Below are positions 1 through 8,261 of a stretch of DNA of 64,000 nucleotides, piece after piece; the stretch's first letter is position 1, and every line of letters starts with the position of its first letter. The stretch comes from Scandinavium sp036409475 (GTDB taxonomy: Bacteria; Pseudomonadota; Gammaproteobacteria; Enterobacterales; Enterobacteriaceae). The translations under genes and the position numbers were made by a program. The stretch covers positions 1 through 64,000 of the forward strand of contig NZ_JAYRCK010000007.1 in the NCBI RefSeq assembly GCF_036409475.1, written 5' to 3'. The notes below the pieces were generated by a model that saw only the letters and a list, made by a program, of their open reading frames with translations, was not told the DNA's origin and did not search any database.

Positions 1-1422
1 TAATGCCGTTCACTTAAGCCTCGCGTGACTTATAGCTGAACGGATATTTAGGCGGAATATAAAGCACCGAACGCTCGTATCGTCGGTGCTTTCTTTTTTC
101 CGGAAGGATAAAGGCTTTTACATTTTCCCTCATTCCTTTCAGATGCTTAGGTATATTCCCCGTCGCGCCCTTACCACTCACCCTGACCTGCGATATCAGA
201 ATATTTAATGCCGCCACGAAACTTATCCGGGTTGGAATAACGCCGGCCTCTCCTGCAATATCCACCATTTCCTTTCTCAGCAGGTTGTACGACACCAGGA
301 TCCCCCACAGCTCCTGTTTTACCCCCTCCGGAAATCGGCTCCGCAGTGTGACCTCCCCCTTCAACTGCCGTCTTTTTAGCTCTCCATAGCCTAGTTCGAT
401 CTCCCAGCGTTCCCAGTAAATTCGCAGCAAATCTTCGACTGGCCAGGCGACCGGATCGGTCAGCGACGTTAAAAATCCCGTGATTTTCCCTTTACCGCCA
501 CCGCTGACATAACTCACCATCCTTGCCCGCCAGACTTCCGGGAGATGAGGCGCAGCCTTGCGAGCCTGAGGTGAAACCGGCATCTCAATCAGCATGTCGT
601 AATCGCTGTATCGTTCGATAACCTCATAGCGGAGTTTACTTTTTACTGGTGTGAGCCAGTGTGTGCAGGCTCCGGCCTGCTGCCATTCCAGGAAAAAAGC
701 CGCGCTGAAATAACAGCGGTCGAACAGGGTCAGCGTATGGTCAGGGGCGGAGGAAATCAGACGATGCGCCAGCGTTAGCTCCCCCTCGGCCACACCGCCA
801 AACGCCGCATCCAGCAACATATGGGAATGGGTTGCCATCAGCCCGACCATCCGTACCTGCGGGAATGTCCCCGTGGACGGTTCGATAAACCCAAAAGCAG
901 CGGCGTTCTCAGGTGAATCGGGCGTGCGAAAAAGTGTTCCGTCAACGCTCAGAACCCGGAGGCCATGGAACGTAGCGGGCCCGAGTGCCGCAGGTTGCCA
1001 GGCCTCGTTGCAGGCATGAAAAAGGTAGCGAAGTGGGGCTTCGCCCAGGCGCTGGCGTGCGGCAGTGAGTACGCTGGGGGCAAGGCTTTGATAACCGTCT
1101 TCAGGCTGGAGAACAATGTCGAGATGATGGCAGACATCTTTAATGGATAAGTCACGCAGCAACCCCATCATCAGAATAAGCCAGACAGCCTGCTCAGCAG
1201 GGAGGCGACGCCTGCGAATGCTGGCCTTCTGGCAGGCGCTTAATGCCTGGTGTATCCAGAGGGGGTCAAGGGAGCGAGAAAAAGCATCCAGCTCAGAGGC
1301 GAAAGCATCAACAACAAAATCCATATCCTGTTCAGACATAAAAAAATCCGGGAGCAGAGGGCTGTTCCCGGATTGTCTCTCACTGGCAGGATCGTTCAAG
1401 TACTCTTAAATGATCGGCATTA
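1..1422 (-). mobile_element. IS4-family insertion sequence, complete
   Basis: The element is bounded by an 18-bp imperfect terminal inverted repeat. The left end at 1-18 reads TAATGCCGTTCACTTAAG, and the complement of 1405-1422 reads TAATGCCGATCATTTAAG, with two mismatches. These ends resemble those of IS4 itself. The 1422-bp length fits IS4, which is about 1.43 kb. One transposase gene fills it. The window begins on the first base of the element, so the flanking target duplication (11-13 bp for IS4) cannot be checked. Confidence 0.93.
14..1399 (-). CDS. IS4-family DDE transposase
   Basis: This 461-residue transposase cuts and moves the surrounding IS. The catalytic triad is visible: D153 in VLSVDGT, D227 in LTLFDRCY and E335. 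E335 lies in the IS4 signature Y-(2)-R-(3)-E-(6)-K, here Y328, R331, E335 and K342. The N-terminal IS4 domain spans roughly residues 20-125. The start chosen is TTG at 1399, preceded by AAGAG; an ATG at 1339 would give a 441-residue protein but has no clear ribosome binding site. The reading frame is intact, so the copy is probably active. Confidence 0.93.
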   Translation of the reverse strand: MNDPASERQSGNSPLLPDFFMSEQDMDFVVDAFASELDAFSRSLDPLWIHQALSACQKASIRRRRLPAEQAVWLILMMGLLRDLSIKDVCHHLDIVLQPEDGYQSLAPSVLTAARQRLGEAPLRYLFHACNEAWQPAALGPATFHGLRVLSVDGTLFRTPDSPENAAAFGFIEPSTGTFPQVRMVGLMATHSHMLLDAAFGGVAEGELTLAHRLISSAPDHTLTLFDRCYFSAAFFLEWQQAGACTHWLTPVKSKLRYEVIERYSDYDMLIEMPVSPQARKAAPHLPEVWRARMVSYVSGGGKGKITGFLTSLTDPVAWPVEDLLRIYWERWEIELGYGELKRRQLKGEVTLRSRFPEGVKQELWGILVSYNLLRKEMVDIAGEAGVIPTRISFVAALNILISQVRVSGKGATGNIPKHLKGMRENVKAFILPEKRKHRRYERSVLYIPPKYPFSYKSREA

Positions 1423-1461
1423 AGTCGTTCGACTGGCCTTTTTCATTGAAGCTGAGTTTTT

Positions 1462-2649
1462 TCAGCGATGAAGCGATCGTACAAAGTCTTCAAGAAACCT
1501 CTGTTCCTCATCCTGCATCTGTTCATCACGCGCTGTTAACTTTTCTTTGAGCGATTTCAGCGTGCTGAGATTTTCCAGCTCCTGTTTTTCCTCTTCGATA
1601 AACGAACGCAGAGCCGTAATATGCTCATTGATTTTCTTATCGATGTCTTTTTGTGTGCTGCTCTTAAACTTGCACCAGATCATGCCTTCAGGCGAATCGC
1701 TGTCATTATTGAGTGCCTTGAATTCTTCTTTCAGAGTGGCTATTCGTTGTTCCAGTAAGGAATTGAGGGCCGGTAAATCTATTTCTGCAAACTCAGCGTC
1801 TGCATCTATGTGCTCCTGATACAAACTGAAAATAGCCCAGACGTCATGCGACTTTCTGGCCGCCGAGAGAGTGGTCATCAACTGATGACGGTGCTGTTTT
1901 TCTGTGTCATCCTGTGCTCTGTCAGGATGAAAAGCCGCAGCCAATCGTTTATACATCCGATTAATGACGGAGCGGCTGAACAGCGAATCTACTTTTTTCT
2001 GAGATGAGTGAGCGGTTTTGCCCGATGACTGGTCATCCTCAAAGAAATCATCATCATAAAAATCTGAGTCACCCTCTTCTTCATCCATAAAGTCATAGGT
2101 GTCTTGCCCTGCCGTTTCATGGAATTCGCGGATAAGAGCCGCTAATTTTTGTGGGTCATGCATCATTTCTGCGATTTGTTCGTCACTCAGATCACCGGCG
2201 ATCCCCCACCTGTTTCGCAACTCATCCCGAAGATCCTCAATCTCTTCTGGAGAAGGGGGAGCGAGTGATTTTTTGGCGCTGTCGCTGTAAAGATCAATGA
2301 GAGCGTTGAGATCGGTAGTCACGTCCCGGAAGGGGTGTTCAATCAGGAACTGTAATTCATCCTGGATCCACAAGCCCAACTCTTCACGCTGGTAATTCGC
2401 AATGGATTTTTTCCCCATAAAGGCGATGAGCTTTTCTATTTTGAGATAGATAAGGTGAGTATGCTGATGTTCAAGGGGTAATACTTTTTCGCTAAAGCGT
2501 GCCATCAACTCCTGTTGTTGTTGGACCAGCTGTTCAATGCGTTGCTGCTGTTTCTTTATTTCTTTGCATCCGGCGTTAAACCGTTGACGTGGAGTGTTAG
2601 CGGTATTTTTGCGTTTCGCGGCCTTCGCTTTGCTGAGATGATTAGCCAT
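1462..2649 (-). CDS. J-domain (DnaJ-like) protein, acidic, coiled coil
   Basis: The protein has 395 residues if it starts at the ATG at 2649, which has an AGG seven bases upstream. A further in-frame ATG at 2685 has no ribosome site. The N-terminus is basic, then glutamine-rich and probably coiled coil. An acidic stretch lies near residues 188-206. A J-domain-like segment follows, with the diagnostic HPD tripeptide at about residues 241-243 inside RLAAAFHPDRA. The C-terminal third is again charged and helical. J-domains stimulate the ATPase of Hsp70 partners; the client is unknown. It has no signal peptide or membrane segment, so it is probably cytosolic. It lies 39 bp from the IS4 end and points toward it. 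Confidence 0.72.
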   Translation of the reverse strand: MANHLSKAKAAKRKNTANTPRQRFNAGCKEIKKQQQRIEQLVQQQQELMARFSEKVLPLEHQHTHLIYLKIEKLIAFMGKKSIANYQREELGLWIQDELQFLIEHPFRDVTTDLNALIDLYSDSAKKSLAPPSPEEIEDLRDELRNRWGIAGDLSDEQIAEMMHDPQKLAALIREFHETAGQDTYDFMDEEEGDSDFYDDDFFEDDQSSGKTAHSSQKKVDSLFSRSVINRMYKRLAAAFHPDRAQDDTEKQHRHQLMTTLSAARKSHDVWAIFSLYQEHIDADAEFAEIDLPALNSLLEQRIATLKEEFKALNNDSDSPEGMIWCKFKSSTQKDIDKKINEHITALRSFIEEEKQELENLSTLKSLKEKLTARDEQMQDEEQRFLEDFVRSLHR

Positions 2650-2854
2650 AAAAAACCTGTAGTTAATGAACAAAGTTGTGCGCATTTTAATCTATTTTTT
2701 GATCATTAAAGGAGGTTTTTTATCTCCGAGTTCAGCATATCCGGTTCCTGAAGGGAGCCTCTCTCCGGGCAACCCGTTTACCGACCGTAAGTGACGCCTG
2801 TCAGTAGCCTTGTTCTATGCTCTCAGTGAACTTATCCCTGACCCCGGAGACTGT

Positions 2855-3370
2855 ATGAACATCATCAATTGGTTTGAAATCCCGGTGTCTGACCTCAATC
2901 GTGCTGTCGCTTTTTATGAGCCCGTCATGCAAGTGAAACTGCGACGTGAAAGTATGGCGGAGGTGGAAATGGCTGTTTTCTCACATGCAGAGACCGCAAC
3001 GGGTGGGGCGCTGCTGGCTGAGCGACTGGGCGTGTCGCTGTCCGGCATGCCGGAAGGCGATTCTGCGAGTGAGCAGACCGTTCCCTCAGTGATTTTCTGC
3101 GAAAAGTTCGTTGCGAAGATCGGAACGGACGCTGAGGTCAAACTCTGGCACTTTTTTTCGCACAAGCCCCGGCGTTGCAGGTATGGTGAGGGTCTCACTC
3201 ACGACTCGGGAGTCACACGGAAATGCCCCATCACCACATTCACCTTCAGAACGTCCCGCAGCCGCAGTGCTGGACGGGGTTGCCTTCAGTCACGCTCAGC
3301 GATGCCACTCTTGCACAGCGTAAGGCGAAAGTGCTCGCCGGAATGCAGCAACAGAAGCTGGACACGCTGA
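2855..3370 (+). pseudogene. VOC/glyoxalase-like gene remnant
   Basis: The first 55 or so codons, from ATG 2855 behind a good GGAG, read like the start of a VOC-family protein (MNIINWFEIPVSDLNRAVAF, then VMQVKLRRE and TGGAL). After TGGAL the frame loses all resemblance to the family: no second beta-alpha-beta-beta-beta half and no C-terminal GNxVGLH-type motif. It runs on into the next gene in another frame. The likely explanation is a gene that lost its 3' half through deletion and frameshift. A short unrelated protein with a VOC-like start cannot be excluded. Confidence 0.5.
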
Positions 3371-4611
3371 TTGTCTACGCTGACAAAGAGCACGGCGGCA
3401 ACTTTGAGTATCTCACCGGGTTTATTCCGCGCTTCGAGGAGGCGCTGCTGGTACTGCATAGCGATGGTGAAGCGGTGCTGGTGCTTGGCAATGAAAATCT
3501 CAAACTGGCCGCTCATGCCCGGTTGCCAAACCGTGTTGTGCATGCGCCGTGGTTCTCGTTGCCTAATCAGCCGATGGATAACGTGCAGTCTCTGCCTGAG
3601 CTATTACAAAGCGCGGGTATCACGGCGAATAATCGGTTGGGGCTGGCGGGCTGGAAACTCTTCACCGGCGTGAAAGACAATACCCGTCAGATGTTTGATA
3701 TTCCGGCGTTTATCGTGGATGCCCTCCGTGAAGCGGCACCGCTTGCGGAACTGCAAAATGCCACCGGGCTATTTATTTCCCCAGCGGTTGGGGCACGCGT
3801 TGTCAACAACGCCAATGAACTGGCGCATTATGAGTACGGCGCGAATCTGGCTTCTACCGCTATTCTGAGCGCCTTAAATGCCGTTGCACCGGGCAAAACT
3901 GAAAAGCAAATCGCCAGCCTGCTAGCCGCTGACGGTCAACCGAATAACGTGGTGATGATCGCCGCGACGGGCGACCGCTTCGCTAACGCCAGTCTTTATC
4001 CTGGCGACAAAGTCGTGCAGCAGGGTGATAAATTTTCGCTGACCACCAGTTATAAAGGCGGGCTCAGCAGTCGCGCGGCTTACGTCGTAAAAGATGCCTC
4101 TCAGCTCCCTGAAGCAGTAAGTGATTATCTTGATGTGGTGGTTATTCCGTATTTCCGCGCGGTGGTCACCTGGCTGGAAAACATTCGCCCGGGCATGACG
4201 GGCGGCGAACTGTATCAACTGATTGAAGACGTGCTGCCAAAGTCGGCATACCACTGGCATCTCAATCCTGGTCACCTGGTCGCAGATGAAGAGTGGTTAT
4301 GCTCGCCAGTCGGCCCCGGGTCTGACATTCCCTTCAAAAGCGGCATGCTGCTGCAAATCGATATTATCCCATCACGTGCGGGCTACGCGGGCGCAAGCAT
4401 TGAGGACACGGTGGCACTGGCAGATGAAACGCTGCGCAAACAGTTATCCGCTGAATACCCGGCACTTTGGGCGCGAGTCCTGAAAAGACGAGCGTTTATC
4501 GAGCGTGATATAGGGATTCAGTTGCCGGAATGGGTGTTGCCGTTTTCAAATACGGTGGGGTATTTACGACCGTGGCTATTGGATCAGAGTACAGCGTTGA
4601 GCGTGAAGTAG
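3223..4611 (+). CDS. M24-family (Xaa-Pro peptidase-like) metallopeptidase
   Basis: This 462-residue protein has a creatinase-type N-terminal domain (about 30-190, with a KEHGGNFEYLTGFIPRFEEALL segment) and a C-terminal pita-bread domain (about 200-430). The segments NPGHL, FKSGMLLQIDIIP and GASIEDTVAL match the M24 fold. The usual first Asp ligand region reads DKFSLTTSYKGG, so the metal site looks incomplete and activity is uncertain. The start at 3223 has only a weak, close ribosome site, but the N-terminal residues look genuine. It overlaps the end of the decayed VOC frame and is followed directly by REP repeats. E. coli K-12 has no equivalent here. Confidence 0.7.
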   Translation: MPHHHIHLQNVPQPQCWTGLPSVTLSDATLAQRKAKVLAGMQQQKLDTLIVYADKEHGGNFEYLTGFIPRFEEALLVLHSDGEAVLVLGNENLKLAAHARLPNRVVHAPWFSLPNQPMDNVQSLPELLQSAGITANNRLGLAGWKLFTGVKDNTRQMFDIPAFIVDALREAAPLAELQNATGLFISPAVGARVVNNANELAHYEYGANLASTAILSALNAVAPGKTEKQIASLLAADGQPNNVVMIAATGDRFANASLYPGDKVVQQGDKFSLTTSYKGGLSSRAAYVVKDASQLPEAVSDYLDVVVIPYFRAVVTWLENIRPGMTGGELYQLIEDVLPKSAYHWHLNPGHLVADEEWLCSPVGPGSDIPFKSGMLLQIDIIPSRAGYAGASIEDTVALADETLRKQLSAEYPALWARVLKRRAFIERDIGIQLPEWVLPFSNTVGYLRPWLLDQSTALSVK

Positions 4612-4618
4612 AGAAATT

Positions 4619-4716
4619 GCCCGGTGGCGGCTACGCCTTACCGGGCCTACAAACCGGGCTAATCGTTGATGCCTTGCATTCTGTTGTAGGCCCGGCAAGC
4701 CTGCGCCGCCGGGCAT
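4619..4716. repeat. REP pair (BIME) between peptidase gene and tsx
   Basis: Two inverted REP units face each other: a GCCCGGTGGCGGCTACGCC type unit at 4619-4650 and a TAGGCCCGGCAAGCCTGCGC type unit at 4686-4716. They lie between two convergent genes, the usual place for such elements, and probably act as mRNA 3'-end stabilisers. Confidence 0.85.
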
Positions 4717-4724
4717 CAGCATTA

Positions 4725-5618
4725 TCAGAAGTTATAACCCACAACCAGATAACCACCCCAACCGGTGGAGCGAACGCTGAAGTTGCCGTCGCCGAAGTTC
4801 AGGCTGGCATCATCGTTCCACTGGCCACCGTCGTGCCAGTAACGCGCCACCACAGAGTAGTGCCAGTGATCGTAGTTAAGCGCCAGGATGTGGCTTGAGG
4901 CGATGGAGTTGCTGGTACGCGCGTGCTTCCCGTTGTTGTCGATGAAGTTGTCGTCGCCCAGATCGGAACCCCAGTCAAAGTTGGTGAAGCCGATATAGCT
5001 CAGCTGACCGCCCCACAGTTGAGTGATTGGCACGAAGTATTTCACTTTGAAACGGTAGCCGTCCCACTCGTTTTCGTTGGACGCGCCGTAGTTCTGCCAC
5101 TGGTATTTCGCGTACACGTTCAGGGACAGGCTCATTGGCAAACCGGTGTCGATGTCGGTGCCCAGACCCATGTACCAGGTGCTCTGCTTGCTGGCATCGT
5201 TGCCGTGAGCACCCATGTCATAGATGTAGTTGTTCGCGAAGTACCACTCTTTGAACGGACCGAACGCCAGGCTGGTGCCGGTCAGCTTGTCGATGGAGAA
5301 GCGCGGCTCGATTTCCATGAACATGCGGGAACCGTCGTCCCAGACGCCAGTGTCATTGCCGTTACCCCAACCGAAGGTTTTTGGGATATCGATGTAGCCG
5401 TAGAAATCAAACCAGTCTTTTTTGGCAAACGCTTCGTACTCCAGGTACACGTCGTTGTTGATTTTTGGTCCGAAGCGGGTGTGATAGCTGCCTACCACGT
5501 TGACGCTCTGGTGCCACCAGTCAGAGACGTACTCTGGCTTAGCGGTGTCGGCAGCGTTTGCCGTGAAAGACGAGGAGAGCGCAAGCACTGCACTGGCTGC
5601 AAGTAATGTTTTTTTCAT
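4725..5618 (-). CDS. tsx: Nucleoside-specific outer-membrane channel Tsx
   Basis: Tsx forms a monomeric beta-barrel that passes nucleosides and deoxynucleosides through the outer membrane; in E. coli it is also a phage and colicin receptor. The 297 residues begin with a clear signal peptide ending in TANA before ADTAKPEY, and finish with the aromatic terminal YNF typical of outer-membrane barrels. Alternating aromatic strands run throughout. ATG 5618 (MKKTLLAAS) is preferred over an ATG four codons upstream because it gives the normal signal peptide. The 5' region carries CRP-like half sites and a PurR-type operator. Confidence 0.97.
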   Translation of the reverse strand: MKKTLLAASAVLALSSSFTANAADTAKPEYVSDWWHQSVNVVGSYHTRFGPKINNDVYLEYEAFAKKDWFDFYGYIDIPKTFGWGNGNDTGVWDDGSRMFMEIEPRFSIDKLTGTSLAFGPFKEWYFANNYIYDMGAHGNDASKQSTWYMGLGTDIDTGLPMSLSLNVYAKYQWQNYGASNENEWDGYRFKVKYFVPITQLWGGQLSYIGFTNFDWGSDLGDDNFIDNNGKHARTSNSIASSHILALNYDHWHYSVVARYWHDGGQWNDDASLNFGDGNFSVRSTGWGGYLVVGYNF

Positions 5619-5705
5619 AAAAGACGCCACTTTTTTAAAAATCCCTTTCGGGGTGTGAAAAGACCCGCCGAAGCGTTTCTAAATGTAACTGTTTTTGCGA
5701 GGCCT

Positions 5706-5775
5706 ATTATAAGAATCATTGCTCACAAAAATATGTGGTGTTTCACAGTTTTCTCATATACGTAATCGATTGCGT
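5706..5775 (-). promoter_or_regulatory. tsx promoter region with CRP-like sites and -10 box
   Basis: On the minus strand a -10 hexamer TATAAT lies at 5711-5706. Upstream are two TGTGA half-sites (within 5723-5747), placed as expected for a class II CRP promoter such as E. coli tsx P2, which is known to need CRP and CytR. A PurR-type palindrome lies just further upstream. The rest of the roughly 310-bp gap between tsx and yajI shows no gene. Confidence 0.6.
5760..5775. promoter_or_regulatory. PurR-type operator upstream of tsx
   Basis: The minus strand reads ACGCAATCGATTACGT. It matches every fixed position of the PurR consensus ANGCAANCGNTTNCNT. It lies about 50 bp upstream of the tsx -10 box. 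Purine-dependent repression of nucleoside uptake is an inference. Other LacI-family proteins, including CytR, recognise related sequences. Confidence 0.65.
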
Positions 5776-5896
5776 TCACGTTTGCGTACATTGACGGCGG
5801 GCATTGTACGGATTCTCATGAATGTTTCCAGGGTTTTCTGGAAAAACAGGAAACATTGCAAAGGGGGTCAAAGCGTGAGGAACAGGCGGGAAAGAG

Positions 5897-5920
5897 GCCG
5901 GATAACGGGCGTTATCCGGC
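5897..5920 (-). terminator. Hairpin after yajI
   Basis: A 10-bp perfect stem (GCCGGATAAC paired with GTTATCCGGC) with a four-base loop follows the yajI stop on the minus strand. The following CTCTTTCCC is only partly T-rich, so termination is probable but not certain. Confidence 0.55.
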
Positions 5921-5929
5921 AACAATCAG

Positions 5930-6472
5930 TTACTGAGCATTCACTGGCTGAATGTCGTGGATACGGACGAAGACCGGTTGTTTCGGATCGATGCCGTTCA
6001 ACTGCAACGGAATATCGACATCACTTGGGGCAAGGATGCTTGCTGGGGCGTTGATGAGCTGGTTTTTAACGTCAACTTCCTGGTAGTTGTCCGTGGTGCC
6101 CTGAATCAGGCCCCATTCGACTGTGCCGCTAAAGGCGGGCAACGGATCGTTGGATTCACCCTGAATACGCAGCGTGGCACGCATCCCGTCAGCGTTTTGC
6201 GCAATATTGGTCAGCGACATGCGCAAGGTACCAATCTGGCTTTCCAGACGTGCCGGGGTGTTCGCGCCGGGTAACAAGTAAACACCGCTTGCGGATTTTG
6301 CATTCAGCGCATTTTGCTGGGTTATCTTGACCGTTTCCTGATTAAGTTTGGACATGTCCTGAGAGAGGGCGCTCACGCTCTGCTGCATCTGGTGAACTTC
6401 GGTTTGCTGTGCACAGGCGCTAAGGGTAAACAAACTTCCCACGGCCAAAAGGCGTAAATAACGTCGTGTCAT
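5930..6472 (-). CDS. yajI: YajI lipoprotein (DUF3251)
   Basis: The 180-residue product has a lipoprotein signal peptide with lipobox LSAC and Cys20 as the lipidation site. A short helical, glutamine-rich stretch follows (residues 23-60), then a DUF3251 domain. The ATG at 6472 gives the normal E. coli length; an upstream in-frame start would add 26 residues before the signal peptide and is rejected. The function is unknown; the lipobox predicts an envelope lipoprotein. It is divergent from nrdR. Confidence 0.93.
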   Translation of the reverse strand: MTRRYLRLLAVGSLFTLSACAQQTEVHQMQQSVSALSQDMSKLNQETVKITQQNALNAKSASGVYLLPGANTPARLESQIGTLRMSLTNIAQNADGMRATLRIQGESNDPLPAFSGTVEWGLIQGTTDNYQEVDVKNQLINAPASILAPSDVDIPLQLNGIDPKQPVFVRIHDIQPVNAQ

Positions 6473-6616
6473 TGTCAGGGTTCCTTTCAGAGTTCTTTCG
6501 TCTTCAATGGTAGCAGTATCGCGCGCGTTGCCATCGGGGGTTTGTCTCAAAATGACGGCGCCGCCTGGGTCGTGGTAAAATAGGAAAATATTATTCCCCT
6601 TTCGTCAGGACGCGCC

Positions 6617-7066
6617 ATGCATTGCCCATTTTGTTTAGCCGTAGATACCAAAGTGATCGACTCTCGTCTGGTGGGAGAAGGCTCTTCTGTACGCCGCCGC
6701 CGACAGTGCCTGGTCTGTAATGAACGCTTCACCACCTTCGAAGTGGCCGAACTTGTGATGCCGCGAGTGGTGAAAAGCAACGATGTTCGCGAGCCGTTTA
6801 ATGAAGACAAATTGCGCAGCGGCATTCAGAAAGCACTCGAAAAGCGTCCTGTCAGTTCAGATGACGTCGAAATGGCGCTGAATCACATTAAGTCGCAGCT
6901 GCGCGCCACCGGTGAGCGTGAGATCCCAAGCAAACAGATTGGCAATCTGGTGATGGAGCAGTTGAAGAAGCTCGATAAAGTGGCCTATATCCGCTTTGCT
7001 TCGGTGTATCGCAGCTTCGAAGACATCAAAGAATTCGGCGAAGAGATCGCCCGTTTACAGGACTAA
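6617..7066 (+). CDS. nrdR: Transcriptional repressor NrdR
   Basis: NrdR represses ribonucleotide reductase operons according to (d)ATP level. The 149-residue protein has an N-terminal zinc ribbon (CPFC at 3-6 and CLVC at 31-34), the conserved RRRRQC region and an ATP-cone domain from about residue 49. It starts three bases upstream of ribD, so the two are co-transcribed, as in E. coli. NrdR boxes are expected at its target genes elsewhere, not here. Confidence 0.97.
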   Translation: MHCPFCLAVDTKVIDSRLVGEGSSVRRRRQCLVCNERFTTFEVAELVMPRVVKSNDVREPFNEDKLRSGIQKALEKRPVSSDDVEMALNHIKSQLRATGEREIPSKQIGNLVMEQLKKLDKVAYIRFASVYRSFEDIKEFGEEIARLQD

Positions 7067-7069
7067 GCC

Positions 7070-8173
7070 ATGCATGACGAACAGTACATGGCGCGTGCGC
7101 TGAAGCTGGCGAATCAGGGCCGTTTCACCACTCATCCCAATCCACGTGTTGGCTGTGTGATAGTCAAAGACGGCGAGATAGTGGGAGAGGGCGCGCACTA
7201 CAGAGCGGGCGAGCCTCATGCTGAGGTGCATGCGTTGCGTATGGCTGGCGAAAAAGCTAAAGGCGCGACGGCATACGTCACGCTTGAACCGTGCAGCCAC
7301 CACGGGCGTACGCCGCCGTGCTGTGACGCTCTCATTGCGGCAGGCGTGAACCGCGTGGTGGCAGCGATGCAGGACCCAAATCCCCAGGTTGCAGGCCGTG
7401 GGCTTTATCGTTTGCAGCAGGAAGGCATTGAAGTCAGCCACGGGCTGATGATGAGCGAAGCCGAAGCATTGAACAAAGGCTTCCTGAAGCGCATGCGTAC
7501 CGGTTTCCCGTTTATCCAGCTAAAACTTGGCGCATCGCTGGATGGGCGCACGGCAATGGCGAGCGGTGAAAGCCAGTGGATCACTTCGCCACAAGCGCGC
7601 CGGGACGTTCAGCGTTTACGTGCAGAAAGCCATGCCATTCTCACCAGCAGTGCAACAGTGTTAGCGGATAATCCGGCTCTGACCGTACGCCGGGAAGAAC
7701 TCAACGCTGATGTGCAGGCGCAGTATCCGCAGGAAAATTTGCGTCAGCCAGTGCGTATCGTTATCGACAGTCAAAATCGTGTGACGCCGGAACACCGCAT
7801 CGTGCAGCAACCGGGCGAAACCTGGTTTGCCAGAACTCAGCCAGATCCTCGCGACTGGCCGGAGTCTGTACGCACGCTGCAAATCCCGGAACACAACGGT
7901 CATCTGGATCTGGTCTTGCTGATGATGCAACTGGGCAAACAGCAGATTAACAGTATCTGGGTTGAGGCTGGTCCAACGCTTGCTGGCGCGTTGTTGCAGG
8001 CAGGGCTTGTGGATGAGCTGATTGTTTACGTTGCGCCTAAACTGTTAGGCAGTGACGCCAGAGGATTATGTGTGCTGCCAGGGCTTGAGAAACTGGCCGA
8101 TGCGCCCCAATTTAGTTTCAGCGAGATACGCCACGTTGGCCCGGATCTCTGTTTGCACCTGATACCCGCGTAA
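7070..8173 (+). CDS. ribD: Bifunctional riboflavin deaminase/reductase RibD
   Basis: RibD deaminates diamino-hydroxy-ribosylaminopyrimidinone phosphate and then reduces the ribosyl side chain with NADPH. The 367-residue protein has the zinc-dependent deaminase site H50, E52, C75 and C84 (PHAEVHA and PCSHHGRTPPC), followed by the reductase domain from about residue 146. It sits between nrdR and ribH in the standard nrdR-ribD-ribH-nusB order. No FMN riboswitch is visible upstream. Confidence 0.97.
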   Translation: MHDEQYMARALKLANQGRFTTHPNPRVGCVIVKDGEIVGEGAHYRAGEPHAEVHALRMAGEKAKGATAYVTLEPCSHHGRTPPCCDALIAAGVNRVVAAMQDPNPQVAGRGLYRLQQEGIEVSHGLMMSEAEALNKGFLKRMRTGFPFIQLKLGASLDGRTAMASGESQWITSPQARRDVQRLRAESHAILTSSATVLADNPALTVRREELNADVQAQYPQENLRQPVRIVIDSQNRVTPEHRIVQQPGETWFARTQPDPRDWPESVRTLQIPEHNGHLDLVLLMMQLGKQQINSIWVEAGPTLAGALLQAGLVDELIVYVAPKLLGSDARGLCVLPGLEKLADAPQFSFSEIRHVGPDLCLHLIPA

Positions 8174-8261
8174 GTTGCTGTCAATAACCGAAGCAGCGCG
8201 CAAATTATTATGATAAAATCCGCCCCCCTCATGGGGTAAGTCGAATCCCAAAAGGAAAAGT

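Noticed and set aside
8174..8261. FMN riboswitch before ribH, or TPP riboswitches before thiL or thiI
   Set aside because: No RFN or THI-box conserved segments were seen; in enterobacteria the FMN riboswitch belongs to ribB elsewhere.
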